A stretch of DNA of 64,000 bases from Paraburkholderia caballeronis (GCF_900104845.1 NZ_FNSR01000001.1:3224001-3288000); one strand, 5' to 3'. Counted from the stretch's first letter, positions 27,308-38,023 are shown. Notes: generated by a model from the letters alone, not told the origin. Translations and numbers: made by a program.

Positions 27308-27844
27308 TCACGCGTCCTGCGGCTCGACGTGGAACGCGAAGCGGTCGTCGTCGCCGTGTGCGAGCACGAGCGTCGCGCCGCGCGGCACGTCGACGACGCC
27401 GCCGACGAAGCGCGCGGCGACCGGCAGTTCGCGTCCGCCGCGATCGGCGAGCACCGCGAGTTCGACCGACGCGGGCCGGCCGTAGTCGTACAGCTCGTTC
27501 AACGCGGCGCGCACGGTGCGGCCGGTGTACAGCACGTCGTCGACGAGCACGATGCGGCTGCCGTTCACGTCGAACGGCAGCGACGTCGGGCTCGCCTGCG
27601 TATGCAAACCTTTCTTCGCGTAGTCGTCGCGATGCAGCGCGACGTTCACGACGCCCCACTCGCTCGCGCCGAGGTCGCGCGCGAGCCGGCCGGCGAGCCA
27701 TGCGCCGCCGCTGTAAATCCCGGCGAGCGCGACGCCGCCGGCGCGGCCGAACGCGTCGCCGTGCGCGGCGCGCAGTTGTTCGAGGACGGCGCGATACAGC
27801 GCCTCGGCGTCGGGGACGGCGGGAACGTCGGTCAGGTTGCTCAT
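27308..27844 (-). CDS. pyrR: Pyrimidine operon regulator/uracil phosphoribosyltransferase family protein PyrR
   Basis: A 178-residue type I phosphoribosyltransferase. The PRPP loop is '[19 protein letters not shown]', and '[18 protein letters not shown]' is the N-terminal PyrR-like block. Bacillus PyrR binds mRNA to attenuate the pyr operon; in proteobacteria its regulatory role is less clear. The ATG at 27844 overlaps the ruvX TGA as ATGA; the frame is open to 27892 but that part lies inside ruvX. pyrB starts 99 bases downstream. Confidence 0.92.
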   Translation of the reverse strand: MSNLTDVPAVPDAEALYRAVLEQLRAAHGDAFGRAGGVALAGIYSGGAWLAGRLARDLGASEWGVVNVALHRDDYAKKGLHTQASPTSLPFDVNGSRIVLVDDVLYTGRTVRAALNELYDYGRPASVELAVLADRGGRELPVAARFVGGVVDVPRGATLVLAHGDDDRFAFHVEPQDA

Positions 27845-28275
27845 GTCGGCGAATCGGAAAGTTCGTCCAGATACTGCTGAAGGATCACGCACGCGGCTTC
27901 GGCGTCGAGCTGGTCCAGGTCCTCGCCGCGCTCGCGCAGCCGCGCCTCGGCGTCGACCGACGAATAACGTTCGTCGACCCAGGTCACAGGCAGGTTGAAG
28001 CGGCCGTTAAGCTGGTTGCCGAAGCGTTTCGCGTGCTGCGTCATCGCGTGAGGCGCGCCGTCCGGATGCGTCGGCAGACCGACGATCAGATGGTCCGGCT
28101 GCCACTCGCGCAGCAGCGCGGCGATCGCATCGAAACGGTAGTCGCGGCTGCGGTTGGGAATCACGGTCAGCGGCCGCGCGCTGCGCGTGAGCGCGTTGCC
28201 GAGCGCGACGCCGATGCGTCTTTCGCCGTAGTCGAACGCGAGCAGCGTCGCCTCACGCCCGGCGGCGACGCTCAT
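27841..28275 (-). CDS. ruvX: Putative pre-16S rRNA nuclease / Holliday junction resolvase-like RuvX (YqgF)
   Basis: A 144-residue RNase H-like protein. '[16 protein letters not shown]' gives the first acidic residue, '[12 protein letters not shown]' the second strand, '[17 protein letters not shown]' the conserved E-R-Y/F-S-T-like block, and '[14 protein letters not shown]' the final acidic site. E. coli YqgF is essential and trims the 5' end of 16S rRNA. The start overlaps the yqgE stop as ATGA; the longer frame upstream is antiphase to yqgE. Confidence 0.94.
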   Translation of the reverse strand: MSVAAGREATLLAFDYGERRIGVALGNALTRSARPLTVIPNRSRDYRFDAIAALLREWQPDHLIVGLPTHPDGAPHAMTQHAKRFGNQLNGRFNLPVTWVDERYSSVDAEARLRERGEDLDQLDAEAACVILQQYLDELSDSPT

Positions 28276-28850
28276 GCGTGACCCGCTTCGCCCGACAGCA
28301 TCGTCGACGAGATGCCGAGCAGCGCGAGCGCCGCCTCGAAGCGTTCCTCGGCGGGCACCTCGAACACGATCTTCGGGTCGGCCTCGACGGTGAGCCAGCC
28401 GTTCTTCGAGATTTCGTCTTCCAGTTGGCCGGCGCCCCAGCCCGCGTGACCGAGCGTCAGCAGGAAGCGTTCGGGGCCGTTGCCGTTCGCGACGGCTTCG
28501 AGCACGTCCTTCGACGTGGTCATTTCGAGGCCGCCGGGCACCGACATCGACGACGTGTAGCTCGTGCCCTCCGCGGCCGCGTGCAGCACGAAGCCGCGCT
28601 CGGTCTGCACCGGGCCGCCGAAATAGACGGGCACGTGCATCAGCGGTTCGATTTCGAGCTTGAGGTCGATGCGGCTGAAGAGCGCCTGCAGGTCGATGTC
28701 GGTCGGACGATTGATAACGAGACCGAGCGCGCCGCGCTCGCTGTGATCGCACAGGTACACCACCGTCCCTGAAAACGTGGGGTCCGCCATGTTCGGCATG
28801 GCGATCAGGAACTGGTTGGTCAGGTTGATGCGATCGTTACTCTTGGACAT
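28272..28850 (-). CDS. yqgE: YqgE/AlgH family protein
   Basis: A 192-residue DUF179 protein of normal length. '[40 protein letters not shown]' is the family's N-terminal block (shown here in part as '[13 protein letters not shown]' and '[10 protein letters not shown]'), and '[17 protein letters not shown]' its C-terminal signature. The biochemical role is unknown; Pseudomonas AlgH has been linked to alginate regulation. It is the first gene of the yqgE-ruvX-pyrR-pyrB-pyrC' run; the ATG at 28850 begins the conserved part. Confidence 0.95.
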   Translation of the reverse strand: MSKSNDRINLTNQFLIAMPNMADPTFSGTVVYLCDHSERGALGLVINRPTDIDLQALFSRIDLKLEIEPLMHVPVYFGGPVQTERGFVLHAAAEGTSYTSSMSVPGGLEMTTSKDVLEAVANGNGPERFLLTLGHAGWGAGQLEDEISKNGWLTVEADPKIVFEVPAEERFEAALALLGISSTMLSGEAGHA

Positions 28851-29190
28851 GGTTCGAATTCTAGCAAAGACGATGCGGAATGGCGGCGGCGTGACGGCAC
28901 CGGAACGGGCCGGCAAGGCGGACGTCGCTGACGCCGCGGCAGCGCGCGGCCGTGGCCGGCCGTGCGTTCCGCTGCACCCCCGTGCAGCGCGGGAAATGCG
29001 CTCACTCTAACACGCGACCGTGGGTGCCTCGCGGTGTGCGAAAGGAGTCCGGCACGCTGCGCCCGCGCAAGACCGATACCCGCTCCGGCGCTGCGTCGGG
29101 CGAGCGTGAACGGAGGCGGGAAAAGGCACGGGACGAGAGGACGGTCGGAATGCGCGGCCTCGTCCGCGCGAACGGCGGCGAAGTCTCCGT
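28851..29190. other. Intergenic region upstream of yqgE with a GC-rich hairpin
   Basis: No gene is seen in these 340 bases. A perfect 7-bp hairpin with a four-C loop, GCTGCAC/GTGCAGC, lies at 28971-28988. It has no T run on either side, so it is not an obvious intrinsic terminator. A TAGAAT -10-like hexamer occurs on the minus strand close to yqgE, without a matching -35. Confidence 0.5.
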
Positions 29191-30720
29191 TCAGCGCGCG
29201 CCGGCGTGGCCGGCTGGGTGGCCGGCTGAGAGGCCGACTGGGTGACCGATTGCACGGCCGAGCGCGTCGACGGCGGCGGTCACGTCCGGCTGGGCGACGC
29301 CCGCCGCCACCTTCAGCAGCGTCGCGCGCAATGCTTCGCCCGCGTGTTCGAGCGACGCGGCATCCGGCTCGACGAACGCGGGTGTGGCCGCGGACGCGCT
29401 CGCGGACGACGCCGCGCCGGCCGCCGCATGCGCGACGCGCCGCCATGCGAGCCCGAGCGCGTCGGCCAGCAGCGCGACGTGGCCGAGGCCGAGCGCCCAT
29501 GCGTTCGCGCCGAGCCGGTACGCGGCGTCCGCCTTCAGCAGCGCGGCGCTCGCCCGCTCCGGCGTGCCGGCTTCGCCGGGCGTTTCGTTCAGCGCGGCCA
29601 TCGACGCATCCGCGGTCTGCAGGAAATCCTCATACGCGTTCGCATTGACCGCGAGCGCGCCGAGTTCGCGCGTCGGCGCAACCCGCGATGCAACCTGATC
29701 CGCTTCCATCGAGCCGGCTTCCCACAGCGCGTCGGAATCCTGCGAGCCCGCGACGTGCCACTCGACGGTGAGCCCGTAGTCGCGCAGCAGTTCGACGTCG
29801 GCGGTGTCGTCGGCCGACGCGCCGAACAGCGCGTAGTCGCGCCAAAGCAGGGCAAGCGTCGAGCGCACCAGCGATTGCGGCGCAACCCGCAGCCCGCGTG
29901 CGTGATCCGCGAGCGCGAGATTGCAGCGTGCATAGAAGCGCCGCGCTTCGGTTTCGCCCGACGTCTGCGCGCCGCGCCGAAGCGCGCGGCCGCACGCGGC
30001 CGCAAGGCGCCAGAAATCGTATGGGTCGGGACCGGCTAGGTCGGTCAGGCACGCGTCCATTTCGCCGAACGCGGCATCGGCCCACGCGGCCGCCGCGCGG
30101 CTGCCGTTGTCCTGCGCTCTCAACGCAGGCAGCAGCGCCGCCTCGAAACGCGCGCGCAGTTGCGCGAGACGCTGTCCCGGCTGCGGACGCAGTTGCGCGG
30201 GCGGCACCGGCCGCCCGGCCAGCGCGACGTCCTCGAACGCCAGCGCGAATCCCGGCGCATGCGGCGCGAGCACCTCGCACAGCGCCTGCTGATGTGCGAA
30301 CAGCGTCGGCGAGCATGCGATCTCGCTCAGGCTGTGGCGGTCGAGCGCGGCGCTCAGGTCGTGCAACGCGGCGACGAAACGCGTGCGCGCATCACCGGCG
30401 TGGTCGCGATCAGGCGCGGTGGCAGCATCCGCCGCGTGTGCGCCGGCCGATGCGCGAGCCGGCGCTCCGGCCTGCGAAGGCGCGGCGCCCGCGACCGCGA
30501 GCGGCGACGCGATCAGCAGCGTGTCCGCGAAACGCGCGGCCGCGAACCAGCCGGCGTCGTGCAGCGCATGCACCGCGTGCTGCAGCGGCGTCGCCACGTC
30601 GCCGTGCTGTTCGAGCGCGCGCGCGGCCTCGGCGAGCGCCGACTGCGCGGCCGGCACATGGCCGCCGCGCGGATTGGGCAACGCTTCGAGACTGGATGCT
30701 GACGTAAGGCGAACGGTCAT
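29191..30720 (-). CDS. Uncharacterised alanine-rich alpha-helical protein
   Basis: A 509-residue protein with no signal peptide or membrane helix, almost wholly alpha-helical and Ala-rich, with low-complexity Ala linkers at ~100-125 and ~455-470. The segments 'YDFWRLAAACGRALRRG' and 'ARRFYARCNLALADHARG', then 'RSTLALLWRDYALFG', look like the repeated N-terminal helical domains of ChpA/PilL or FimL, but I cannot confirm this. The ATG at 30720 was chosen over an open frame to 30831 whose extra residues look random. It is 203 bases downstream of rubredoxin, a place where some relatives carry a pil chemotaxis cluster. Function unknown. Confidence 0.75.
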   Translation of the reverse strand: MTVRLTSASSLEALPNPRGGHVPAAQSALAEAARALEQHGDVATPLQHAVHALHDAGWFAAARFADTLLIASPLAVAGAAPSQAGAPARASAGAHAADAATAPDRDHAGDARTRFVAALHDLSAALDRHSLSEIACSPTLFAHQQALCEVLAPHAPGFALAFEDVALAGRPVPPAQLRPQPGQRLAQLRARFEAALLPALRAQDNGSRAAAAWADAAFGEMDACLTDLAGPDPYDFWRLAAACGRALRRGAQTSGETEARRFYARCNLALADHARGLRVAPQSLVRSTLALLWRDYALFGASADDTADVELLRDYGLTVEWHVAGSQDSDALWEAGSMEADQVASRVAPTRELGALAVNANAYEDFLQTADASMAALNETPGEAGTPERASAALLKADAAYRLGANAWALGLGHVALLADALGLAWRRVAHAAAGAASSASASAATPAFVEPDAASLEHAGEALRATLLKVAAGVAQPDVTAAVDALGRAIGHPVGLSAGHPAGHAGAR

Positions 30721-30923
30721 GGGCGATGACGAAAACGATTGCGGAGCGGGGATCGCCGAACCGCCTTCGCGCGGCACGGGCAGCGCGAAGGCGGCGCGGT
30801 CACTGCATCGCGCAGCGGCCCGCAACAACACGGGTGACGGACTTTCCTGCGGCCCGGAACCGGCGCAGGACAGCGTTCATCGCACGAGACTCGCGGCAAC
30901 GCCGCGCGCCGGCGCGCGAAGCC

Positions 30924-31094
30924 TCAGATCTGGACCATCTCGAAGTCTTCCTTGCGCGCGCCGCACTCGGGACACGTCCAGTTGATCGGCACGTCCTCCC
31001 AGCGGGTGCCGGGCGCAATACCTTCTTCGGGCAAACCGGCTTCTTCGTCGTAGATCCAGCCACAGATCAGGCACATCCAGCTTCTGTATTCCAT
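30924..31094 (-). CDS. rubA: Rubredoxin
   Basis: A 56-residue electron carrier with two Cys-x-x-Cys knuckles, 'CLICGW' and 'CPECGA', binding one iron. 'WEDVPINWTCPECG' is the conserved core of rubredoxins that serve alkane hydroxylases or other reductases. The ATG at 31094 gives the usual length; an open frame to 31142 adds unrelated residues. No reductase or alkane hydroxylase is adjacent. Confidence 0.96.
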   Translation of the reverse strand: MEYRSWMCLICGWIYDEEAGLPEEGIAPGTRWEDVPINWTCPECGARKEDFEMVQI

Positions 31095-31324
31095 TCTTAT
31101 GCCGCGTCGAAAAGTCCAGGTAATCGGGGAAATCGGAGCCATGATGGTACCGTGTTGCCGTTCCGGTGCCTAGCAAACTGCGACGACGCAGCCCGCGCCG
31201 CGCAAGCCGGCGGGTTCGCGCGAATACCCGTCGCGCGGACCGGCTTTCATGCACGGCCGCGCCGATAAAGCCGCATAATTGAGAACTCGCCGCGCACCCG
31301 CGCGTCGCACCGCGATACCTACTC

Positions 31325-32200
31325 ATGGCCGCCACGTTCATGTCCAGCGACACCCCTCCCATCGTCCTCACCTTCGGCCTGTCCGACCCGACCGGCGGCG
31401 GCGGCCTGCAAGCCGACCTGCTGACGCTCGCGAGCATGGGCTGCCACGGCGTCAGCGTGCTCACCGGCTACACGGTGCGCGACTCGGCAGGCTGCGAAGA
31501 GGTCACCGGCCTCGATCCGGACACGGTCGCGACCCAGGCGCGGATGCTGCTGGAAGACATGCCGATCGCCGCGTTCAAGGTCGGCGCGGCGGCGCGCGCG
31601 GAAGTGGTCAGCGCGATCGCCGAAGTGGTCGCCGACTACGACGACATCCCGCTGATCCTCGTGCCGGACTTCACGCTCGACGACGAGCACGTGCTCGCCG
31701 CGGACGAGTTGCGCGAGACGATCGCCGACCTGCTCGCGCCGCAGACGACGCTGCTCGTCGCGGACGCATCGACGCTGCTCGCGCTCGCGCAGCCGGACGG
31801 CGACGCGGAAGCGCCGAGCATCGACGCGGCGATCTCGCATCTGCTGTCGCAAGGGTGCGAATACGTGCTGTCCACCGAGACCGGCACGCATCGCATCGTG
31901 AACACGCTGTTCAGCGAGGACGGCCAGTTGCGCCAGGACCTGTGGGATCGCGCGATGCAGCCGATGATGGGCCTGGCCGACACGCTCGGCGCGGCGATCG
32001 CGGCGTTGCTCGCGAACGGCCAGGAGCCGGCCGAGGCGGTGCGCGAAGCGCAGGAGTACGTGTATCAGGCGGTGCGCAACGCGTTCCGTCCGGGCATGGG
32101 CGCGTGGCTGCCGGACCGCTTTTTCTGGGCGCGCAGCAACGACGACGACACGCCGGCCGGCGACAAGAAGGGCGCACCGTCCGGCGAGGCGAGGCACTGA
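31325..32200 (+). CDS. thiD: Hydroxymethylpyrimidine/phosphomethylpyrimidine kinase ThiD
   Basis: A 291-residue ribokinase-fold enzyme of thiamine synthesis. 'TFGLSDPTGGGGLQADLLTL' is the substrate-binding N-terminus, where most ThiD have 'GSDSSGGAG', so the motif is shifted towards the divergent betaproteobacterial form; 'GCHGVSVLTGYTVRD' follows. The usual ATP-site 'GTGCT' block near the C-terminus is replaced by 'GLADTLGAAIAALLANG'. This makes the annotation a little less certain than for classical ThiD. A second ATG at codon 6 (31340) is also possible. No TPP riboswitch was recognised upstream. Confidence 0.8.
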   Translation: MAATFMSSDTPPIVLTFGLSDPTGGGGLQADLLTLASMGCHGVSVLTGYTVRDSAGCEEVTGLDPDTVATQARMLLEDMPIAAFKVGAAARAEVVSAIAEVVADYDDIPLILVPDFTLDDEHVLAADELRETIADLLAPQTTLLVADASTLLALAQPDGDAEAPSIDAAISHLLSQGCEYVLSTETGTHRIVNTLFSEDGQLRQDLWDRAMQPMMGLADTLGAAIAALLANGQEPAEAVREAQEYVYQAVRNAFRPGMGAWLPDRFFWARSNDDDTPAGDKKGAPSGEARH

Positions 32201-32235
32201 CGTCGCGCTGACTACGCCGCGCCGCCCCAGGCACC

Positions 32236-32270
32236 AAAGAAAAAACCCGCATCGCTGCGGGTTTTTTCTT
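32236..32270. terminator. Bidirectional intrinsic terminator between thiD and groEL
   Basis: A 15-bp perfect stem, AAGAAAAAACCCGCA at 32237-32251 and its complement at 32256-32270, with loop TCGC. The A6/T6 tracts flank a GC core on both sides, so it can stop transcription of thiD (plus) and groESL (minus). Confidence 0.92.
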
Positions 32271-32332
32271 GGCGGGAACGCGTCTCGCGACGCGTTCCCT
32301 GCACTTCGATGCAATAGAGGCGCGAGCCGCTA

Positions 32333-33976
<1,644 letters not shown>

Positions 33977-34016
33977 CTAACTCCTTGAATTCTTTGGGAT
34001 AGGTAGCGATGCGAAC

Positions 34017-34307
34017 TTACTTGTTCACCACGGCCATGATGTCTTCTTCGCGCATCACGAGCAGTTCCTGCCCGTCGACCTTGACGGTCTGGCCGGCATA
34101 CTTGCCGAACAGCACGCGGTCGCCGACCTTCACGTCGAGCACGATGTGCGCGCCCTTGTCGTCGCGCTTGCCCGGGCCGATGGCCAGCACTTCACCCTGG
34201 TCCGGCTTTTCTGCGGCCGCATCCGGGATCACGATGCCCGAGGCGGTCTTGGTTTCCTGATCGAGGCGCTTGACGATCACGCGGTCATGCAAAGGACGAA
34301 GGTTCAT
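34017..34307 (-). CDS. groS: 10-kDa co-chaperonin GroES
   Basis: A 96-residue co-chaperonin: '[15 protein letters not shown]' at the N-terminus, a mobile loop '[12 protein letters not shown]' and '[18 protein letters not shown]' near the roof. The ATG at 34307 gives the standard length. Its leader carries a perfect CIRCE operator and a heat-shock promoter, so the groESL operon should be under HrcA and sigma-32 control. Confidence 0.99.
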   Translation of the reverse strand: MNLRPLHDRVIVKRLDQETKTASGIVIPDAAAEKPDQGEVLAIGPGKRDDKGAHIVLDVKVGDRVLFGKYAGQTVKVDGQELLVMREEDIMAVVNK

Positions 34308-34386
34308 GGATAGATCCTCTCTCTTGATTGGGACTTGAAGGACACTCAAGAAAACCCGCCTCGGAGAACCCGGGCGGGAAATGTTG

Positions 34387-34413
34387 TTAGCACTCTCGTG
34401 CGGTGAGTGCTAA
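34387..34413 (-). promoter_or_regulatory. CIRCE operator (HrcA binding site)
   Basis: TTAGCACTC at 34387-34395 and GAGTGCTAA at 34405-34413, separated by nine bases, match the CIRCE consensus exactly. It lies 80-106 bases before the groES start and directly downstream of the -10 region, in position for HrcA repression. Confidence 0.97.
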
Positions 34414-34442
34414 TTATATGGAGGGGCAGTGACAAATTCAAG
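34414..34442 (-). promoter_or_regulatory. Sigma-32-type heat-shock promoter of groESL
   Basis: On the minus strand CTTGAA (34442-34437) is followed after 10 bases by CCCCTCCATATAA (34426-34414), close to the sigma-32 pattern CTTGAA-N-CCCCAT-TA. It abuts the CIRCE element, so the operator would cover the start point. Confidence 0.75.
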
Positions 34443-34711
34443 AACGGGGGTGGGAGAAGCTGGTGAAGAGCGGCAGACCGGCAACCGCAGCGAAATTGAC
34501 GCGATCTTGCAGGAAACGGCCGGGATCGCGACAGAGTTGCGGATGATGAGGCCAGGTCGCGGACGCTCCATAGCGTAAACCCCTATCAAGACTTCGCATG
34601 CTCCCGACAACGAGGCTCGGCGAATGTACCGCATACGCGGCGCAAACCGAAAGGGAAATGTAGCCTTTCCAGGTTCGTTCACGGCCCTCGCGGGTTTGCT
34701 GCAACAGGCGC
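34443..34711. other. Intergenic region between groESL promoter and porin terminator
   Basis: No gene is seen. The stretch from the groES start to the porin stop (34308-34829) holds only the CIRCE/promoter and the porin terminator; this remaining piece shows no recognised element. Confidence 0.6.
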
Positions 34712-34763
34712 TTAAAAAGCCCGCAGGCCCGGCACGCCTCGTGAGCGCGCCGGGCCTGCGGGA
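34712..34763 (-). terminator. Intrinsic terminator of the porin gene
   Basis: On the minus strand a perfect 14-bp stem (CCCGCAGGCCCGGC at 34762-34749 on the transcript, pairing with 34733-34720; loop of 15) is followed by CTTTTTAAG. It sits about 70 bases beyond the porin stop. Confidence 0.92.
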
Positions 34764-34829
34764 CCCATCATGCCTGGATGCGAAGCGCTGCGCGGACCGG
34801 CCGATCCGCGCCGCGCTTCATGGCATCGT

Positions 34830-35987
34830 TCAGAACCGGTGGCGCAGACCCACTGCGGCGGCAACCTGGTTCTGGCCGGTCGACGGCGTCAGCGTGTTGA
34901 TCATCGCGACGTTCGCGCCGGCGTTGCCCAGTTCGCCCGACGCATGCTGATACACGCCTTCGACGTACACGTCGGTGCGGCGCGACAGCGAGTAGTCCGC
35001 CTTCAGCGAAACCGTGTGCCACTTCGGATCGCCGGTGCCGTTCGAGCCCTTCACCTTGCCGTCCGTGTACGTGTACGCGGCGTCGAGAGCCAGCGCCGGC
35101 GTCAGCGCGTAGCGGCCGTTCAGTTCGAAGTTGTCGAGGTGCAGGTTCGTGCCGGTCGGGATCACGAACGCGTCGCCGCCCTGCGAGCCGCCGAGCAGGT
35201 TTTCATACTGCGTGTGCGTCCACACGAAACCGACCGTCGCCGGACCGTATGCGTAGTTGACGCCCGCGCCGAACGTGCGCTGCGTTTCGGCCGTCAGGTT
35301 GAAGTTGTTGCCCTGACCCGAGGACACCGCGCCGCCCGCGTTCGCGGAGGTCGGCGAATTGTTCAGTTGCAGGTAGGCGGCAGCGAAGTTCAGCGGGCCG
35401 TTGCCGTACGATGCGCCGACGCTCCATGCGCGGTTATTCGAGAACTGGCCGGCGTCGTTGCTGAAGCCGTACAGGCCGCCGAACTTGAAGCCCGCGTAGT
35501 TCGCGCTCTGGAACTTGACCGCGTTCTTGACCGAGAACGAGTGGTCGAGGTTGTCGTTGTCGAACGGATGGGCGGCCAGGTTGTTGCCGTACGTGTTGCC
35601 GACGGCGGCGATCGGCGCGAGGTAGTCGACGACGGAGTCGTATTGACGGCCGAGCGTCACGGCGCCGAAGCGGTCGCTTTGCAGGCCGACGAACGCCTGG
35701 CGGTTGAACATCGTGCTGCTCTCGGCGAACTTGCCGTTGTTCAGGTCGAAGCCGTTTTCCAACGTGAAGATCGCGTGCAGGCCGGCGCCGAGGTCTTCGC
35801 TGCCGCGCAGGCCGAAGTACGTATCGGAGACCGAGCCGCTGCCTTGCTGCCAGTTGCTGTGGCCGCCGGCGTTGTTTGCGTAGACGATGCCCGCGTCGAG
35901 CGAGCCGTACAGCGTGACGCTGCTTTGTGCGTGAGCCGAGGCGGCGAATGCGCCGAGAACGCCGGCGATAATCAGAGTTTTCTTCAT
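34830..35987 (-). CDS. Gram-negative general porin (OmpC/OpcP-like)
   Basis: A 385-residue outer-membrane trimeric porin. A 20-residue signal peptide 'MKKTLIIAGVLGAFAASAHA' is followed by 'QSSVTLYGSLDAGIVYANN', the usual start of Burkholderiales porins. 'DTYFGLRGSEDLGAGLHAIF' and 'RQAFVGLQSDRFGAVTLGRQ' are conserved, and the chain ends in 'AVGLRHRF' with the terminal Phe needed for Bam insertion. The ATG at 35987 fits the signal peptide. The mRNA leader has a stem-loop (36012-36059). Confidence 0.96.
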   Translation of the reverse strand: MKKTLIIAGVLGAFAASAHAQSSVTLYGSLDAGIVYANNAGGHSNWQQGSGSVSDTYFGLRGSEDLGAGLHAIFTLENGFDLNNGKFAESSTMFNRQAFVGLQSDRFGAVTLGRQYDSVVDYLAPIAAVGNTYGNNLAAHPFDNDNLDHSFSVKNAVKFQSANYAGFKFGGLYGFSNDAGQFSNNRAWSVGASYGNGPLNFAAAYLQLNNSPTSANAGGAVSSGQGNNFNLTAETQRTFGAGVNYAYGPATVGFVWTHTQYENLLGGSQGGDAFVIPTGTNLHLDNFELNGRYALTPALALDAAYTYTDGKVKGSNGTGDPKWHTVSLKADYSLSRRTDVYVEGVYQHASGELGNAGANVAMINTLTPSTGQNQVAAAVGLRHRF

Positions 35988-36631
35988 GACTTTCCCATTT
36001 GACATGCAAACCGCCCGGAATGGCTTCACTCGTTGAAACCGCTCCGGCAGTTCCGGGCGAAGTCTACGTGGCACGCGAATGAATGGCCGTTGATCCGGCC
36101 TGGAACAGACATTTGTGAAATCTGGAAATATCGCGGACAGGCGGGGTTAATTATCTGTATATAAAGCGATATCGTGTCGCAGTCCGGAAGGCCGCGCGGC
36201 GCGACGCTGTTGCCTGTACGCCACGTAGCCGTTCATTGCGAGAATTTGATTGTTGTCAGGAATAGATTGATTTGACGAAACTTCACGTGCTACGCTCCGC
36301 CGCCCTGAAGAATTCCAGACAGATTTCACCAGACGGATGGAATGATTTGCCATTGCGGATGATGCCATTTTTTATTTCTTTAAATGAATAGAATATTCAG
36401 GCTCGACAGCCATTAATCAACAATCGCAGAATTCGTTTCCATTCGAAGGTCCGGTCAAAAAAATGGGCCGCGTAATTCACATGGCGCTGCGATCCTGCTC
36501 CGTCGCTCCTCCACGCCAGTCATACAGACGGGTCATCCGGCCGAGTCGTTCTCCGTCAGATTAATCTGATAACATCGTCCGGCATCTTACGGTTCGCTCG
36601 TAACGTGGCACGGGAGAGTTGGATTAACGCG
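35988..36631. other. AT-richer intergenic region between porin and glycan module
   Basis: About 640 bases. The left part is the porin leader with a 9-bp inverted repeat (36012-36020 with 36051-36059). The middle (about 36100-36600) is distinctly AT-rich with several broken frames and no gene I can support. It may mark the left edge of an acquired segment. Confidence 0.55.
36012..36059 (-). promoter_or_regulatory. Stem-loop in the porin mRNA leader
   Basis: CGCCCGGAA at 36012-36020 and TTCCGGGCG at 36051-36059 are perfect complements with a 30-base loop. It lies 25-72 bases before the porin start, outside the ribosome site, and could affect mRNA stability or be an sRNA target. Confidence 0.5.
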
Positions 36632-38023
36632 ATGAAAATCTGGCAACGACGCACCCCGATCGAACAGCCCCAGCCCGAACAGCCGAAGCCATTCGACAGC
36701 GCCGCTTACTGGTCCGGGCGTTACCGCGCGGGCGGCAATTCCGGCGCTGGCTCATATGGCCGACTGGCCGAGTTCAAGGCGGAAATCCTCAATGCCTTCG
36801 TCGAAGAACACCACGTCGATTCGGTCATCGAATTCGGCTGTGGCGATGGCGCCCAGCTCAGGCTGGCGCGTTATCCGTCGTATCTGGGCTTCGACGTAGC
36901 CGAAGAAAGCGTCGCGCTTTGCCGCAACGCAATCGGAGAAAACGAGACGCGCGCGTTCCGCCATGCCGGGCAGTACCGGCACGAACGGGCCGATCTGACC
37001 TTGTCGCTCGACGTCATCTTTCATCTGATCGAGGATGACGTGTTCCACGAATACATGCGCCGCCTGTTCTTCTCGGCCGGACGCTACGTCATCATCTATT
37101 CGTCGAACTACGACGGCGACTGGCCCGCGGAACACGTCAAGCATCGCAAATTCACCGACTGGGTAGAGCAATACCACGCCAACTTCCAGTTGATCCGGCA
37201 CATCCCGAACCGGTATCCCCTCGTCGACGATCCGCAGAACGAGTCCTTTGCGGACTTCTATATCTTCGAGAAGCGCCCTTCCCGAAGACACTCGTTGCCC
37301 GGACATCTAGTCGTATCGCTCACCTCGTACGAAAAGCGCTTTCCGACGCTCGAACTGACGCTTCGCCGCATCCTGCAGCAGAGCGTCACGCCCGACGAAA
37401 CCGTGCTGTGGATTTCGGCGAAGGACAGCGAGCATCTTCCGGACGGCGTTGTCCAGTTGCAGCGCAACGGACTCTCGATCCAGATTACGAGCGACATCGG
37501 CTCGTACAAGAAGATCATTCCGGCGCTAAAACGCTATCCAGACAGTTTTATCCTGACGCTGGACGACGACCAGATCTATCCGCTCGACGTGATCGAGCCG
37601 CTGGTCGCCTGCTACCGCTCGCCCTCGGAAATCCTGTGCCGGCGCGCGCACCGGATCAGGTTCGATGCCGACGGAAAACCGCTGCCATACATGCAGTGGC
37701 AGCACGAATACCAGGACGACGAGGAGAGTCCCGACTTGTTCGCGACCGGCGTTTGTGGTGTTCTATATCCGCCGAAGTCGCTGGCTCCCCAGGTGCTCGA
37801 CGACGAACAGTTCAAACGCCTCGCGCCGCGCGCCGACGATATATGGTTGTTCTGGATGGGGCGACTGGCGGGCAGCAAGGTGCGCCGCGTCGGGCGTCAC
37901 TGGCAGAATGTCATGTGGCCGGGCGCGGAAGCGTCATCGCTGATGCATTACAACTGGAACGGCGGCAACGACGCGCAGATTGCCGCGATGATCATGCAGT
38001 ACGGCTTCCCTCCGACGACTTGA
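36632..38023 (+). CDS. Methyltransferase-glycosyltransferase fusion protein
   Basis: A 463-residue two-domain protein. Residues ~20-215 form a class I methyltransferase-like domain with SAM loop 'VIEFGCGDGAQLRL', 'YLGFDVAEESVALC' and 'LTLSLDVIFHLIEDD'. Residues ~228-460 resemble a GT-A-like transferase: 'HLVVSLTSYEKRFPTLELT', 'ETVLWISAKDSEHLP' and the acidic 'FILTLDDDQIYP' metal site. The ATG at 36632 was preferred; a GTG at 36605 in the same frame is possible and a GGGAGA tract lies between them. It is followed 248 bases later by another glycosyltransferase. Target glycan unknown. Confidence 0.82.
   Translation: MKIWQRRTPIEQPQPEQPKPFDSAAYWSGRYRAGGNSGAGSYGRLAEFKAEILNAFVEEHHVDSVIEFGCGDGAQLRLARYPSYLGFDVAEESVALCRNAIGENETRAFRHAGQYRHERADLTLSLDVIFHLIEDDVFHEYMRRLFFSAGRYVIIYSSNYDGDWPAEHVKHRKFTDWVEQYHANFQLIRHIPNRYPLVDDPQNESFADFYIFEKRPSRRHSLPGHLVVSLTSYEKRFPTLELTLRRILQQSVTPDETVLWISAKDSEHLPDGVVQLQRNGLSIQITSDIGSYKKIIPALKRYPDSFILTLDDDQIYPLDVIEPLVACYRSPSEILCRRAHRIRFDADGKPLPYMQWQHEYQDDEESPDLFATGVCGVLYPPKSLAPQVLDDEQFKRLAPRADDIWLFWMGRLAGSKVRRVGRHWQNVMWPGAEASSLMHYNWNGGNDAQIAAMIMQYGFPPTT

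Noticed and set aside
28971..28988. GCTGCAC/GTGCAGC hairpin as a transcription terminator
   Set aside because: Perfect stem with a four-C loop but no T run on either strand.
34770..36002. Long plus-strand frame opposite the porin
   Set aside because: Val/Arg/Ala-rich mirror of porin codons; the porin has a signal peptide, conserved strands and a terminal Phe.
36147..36368. Minus-strand 73-codon open frame in the AT-rich gap after the porin
   Set aside because: No ribosome site, no recognisable domain, and composition unlike the neighbouring genes. It could be a small peptide but nothing supports it.
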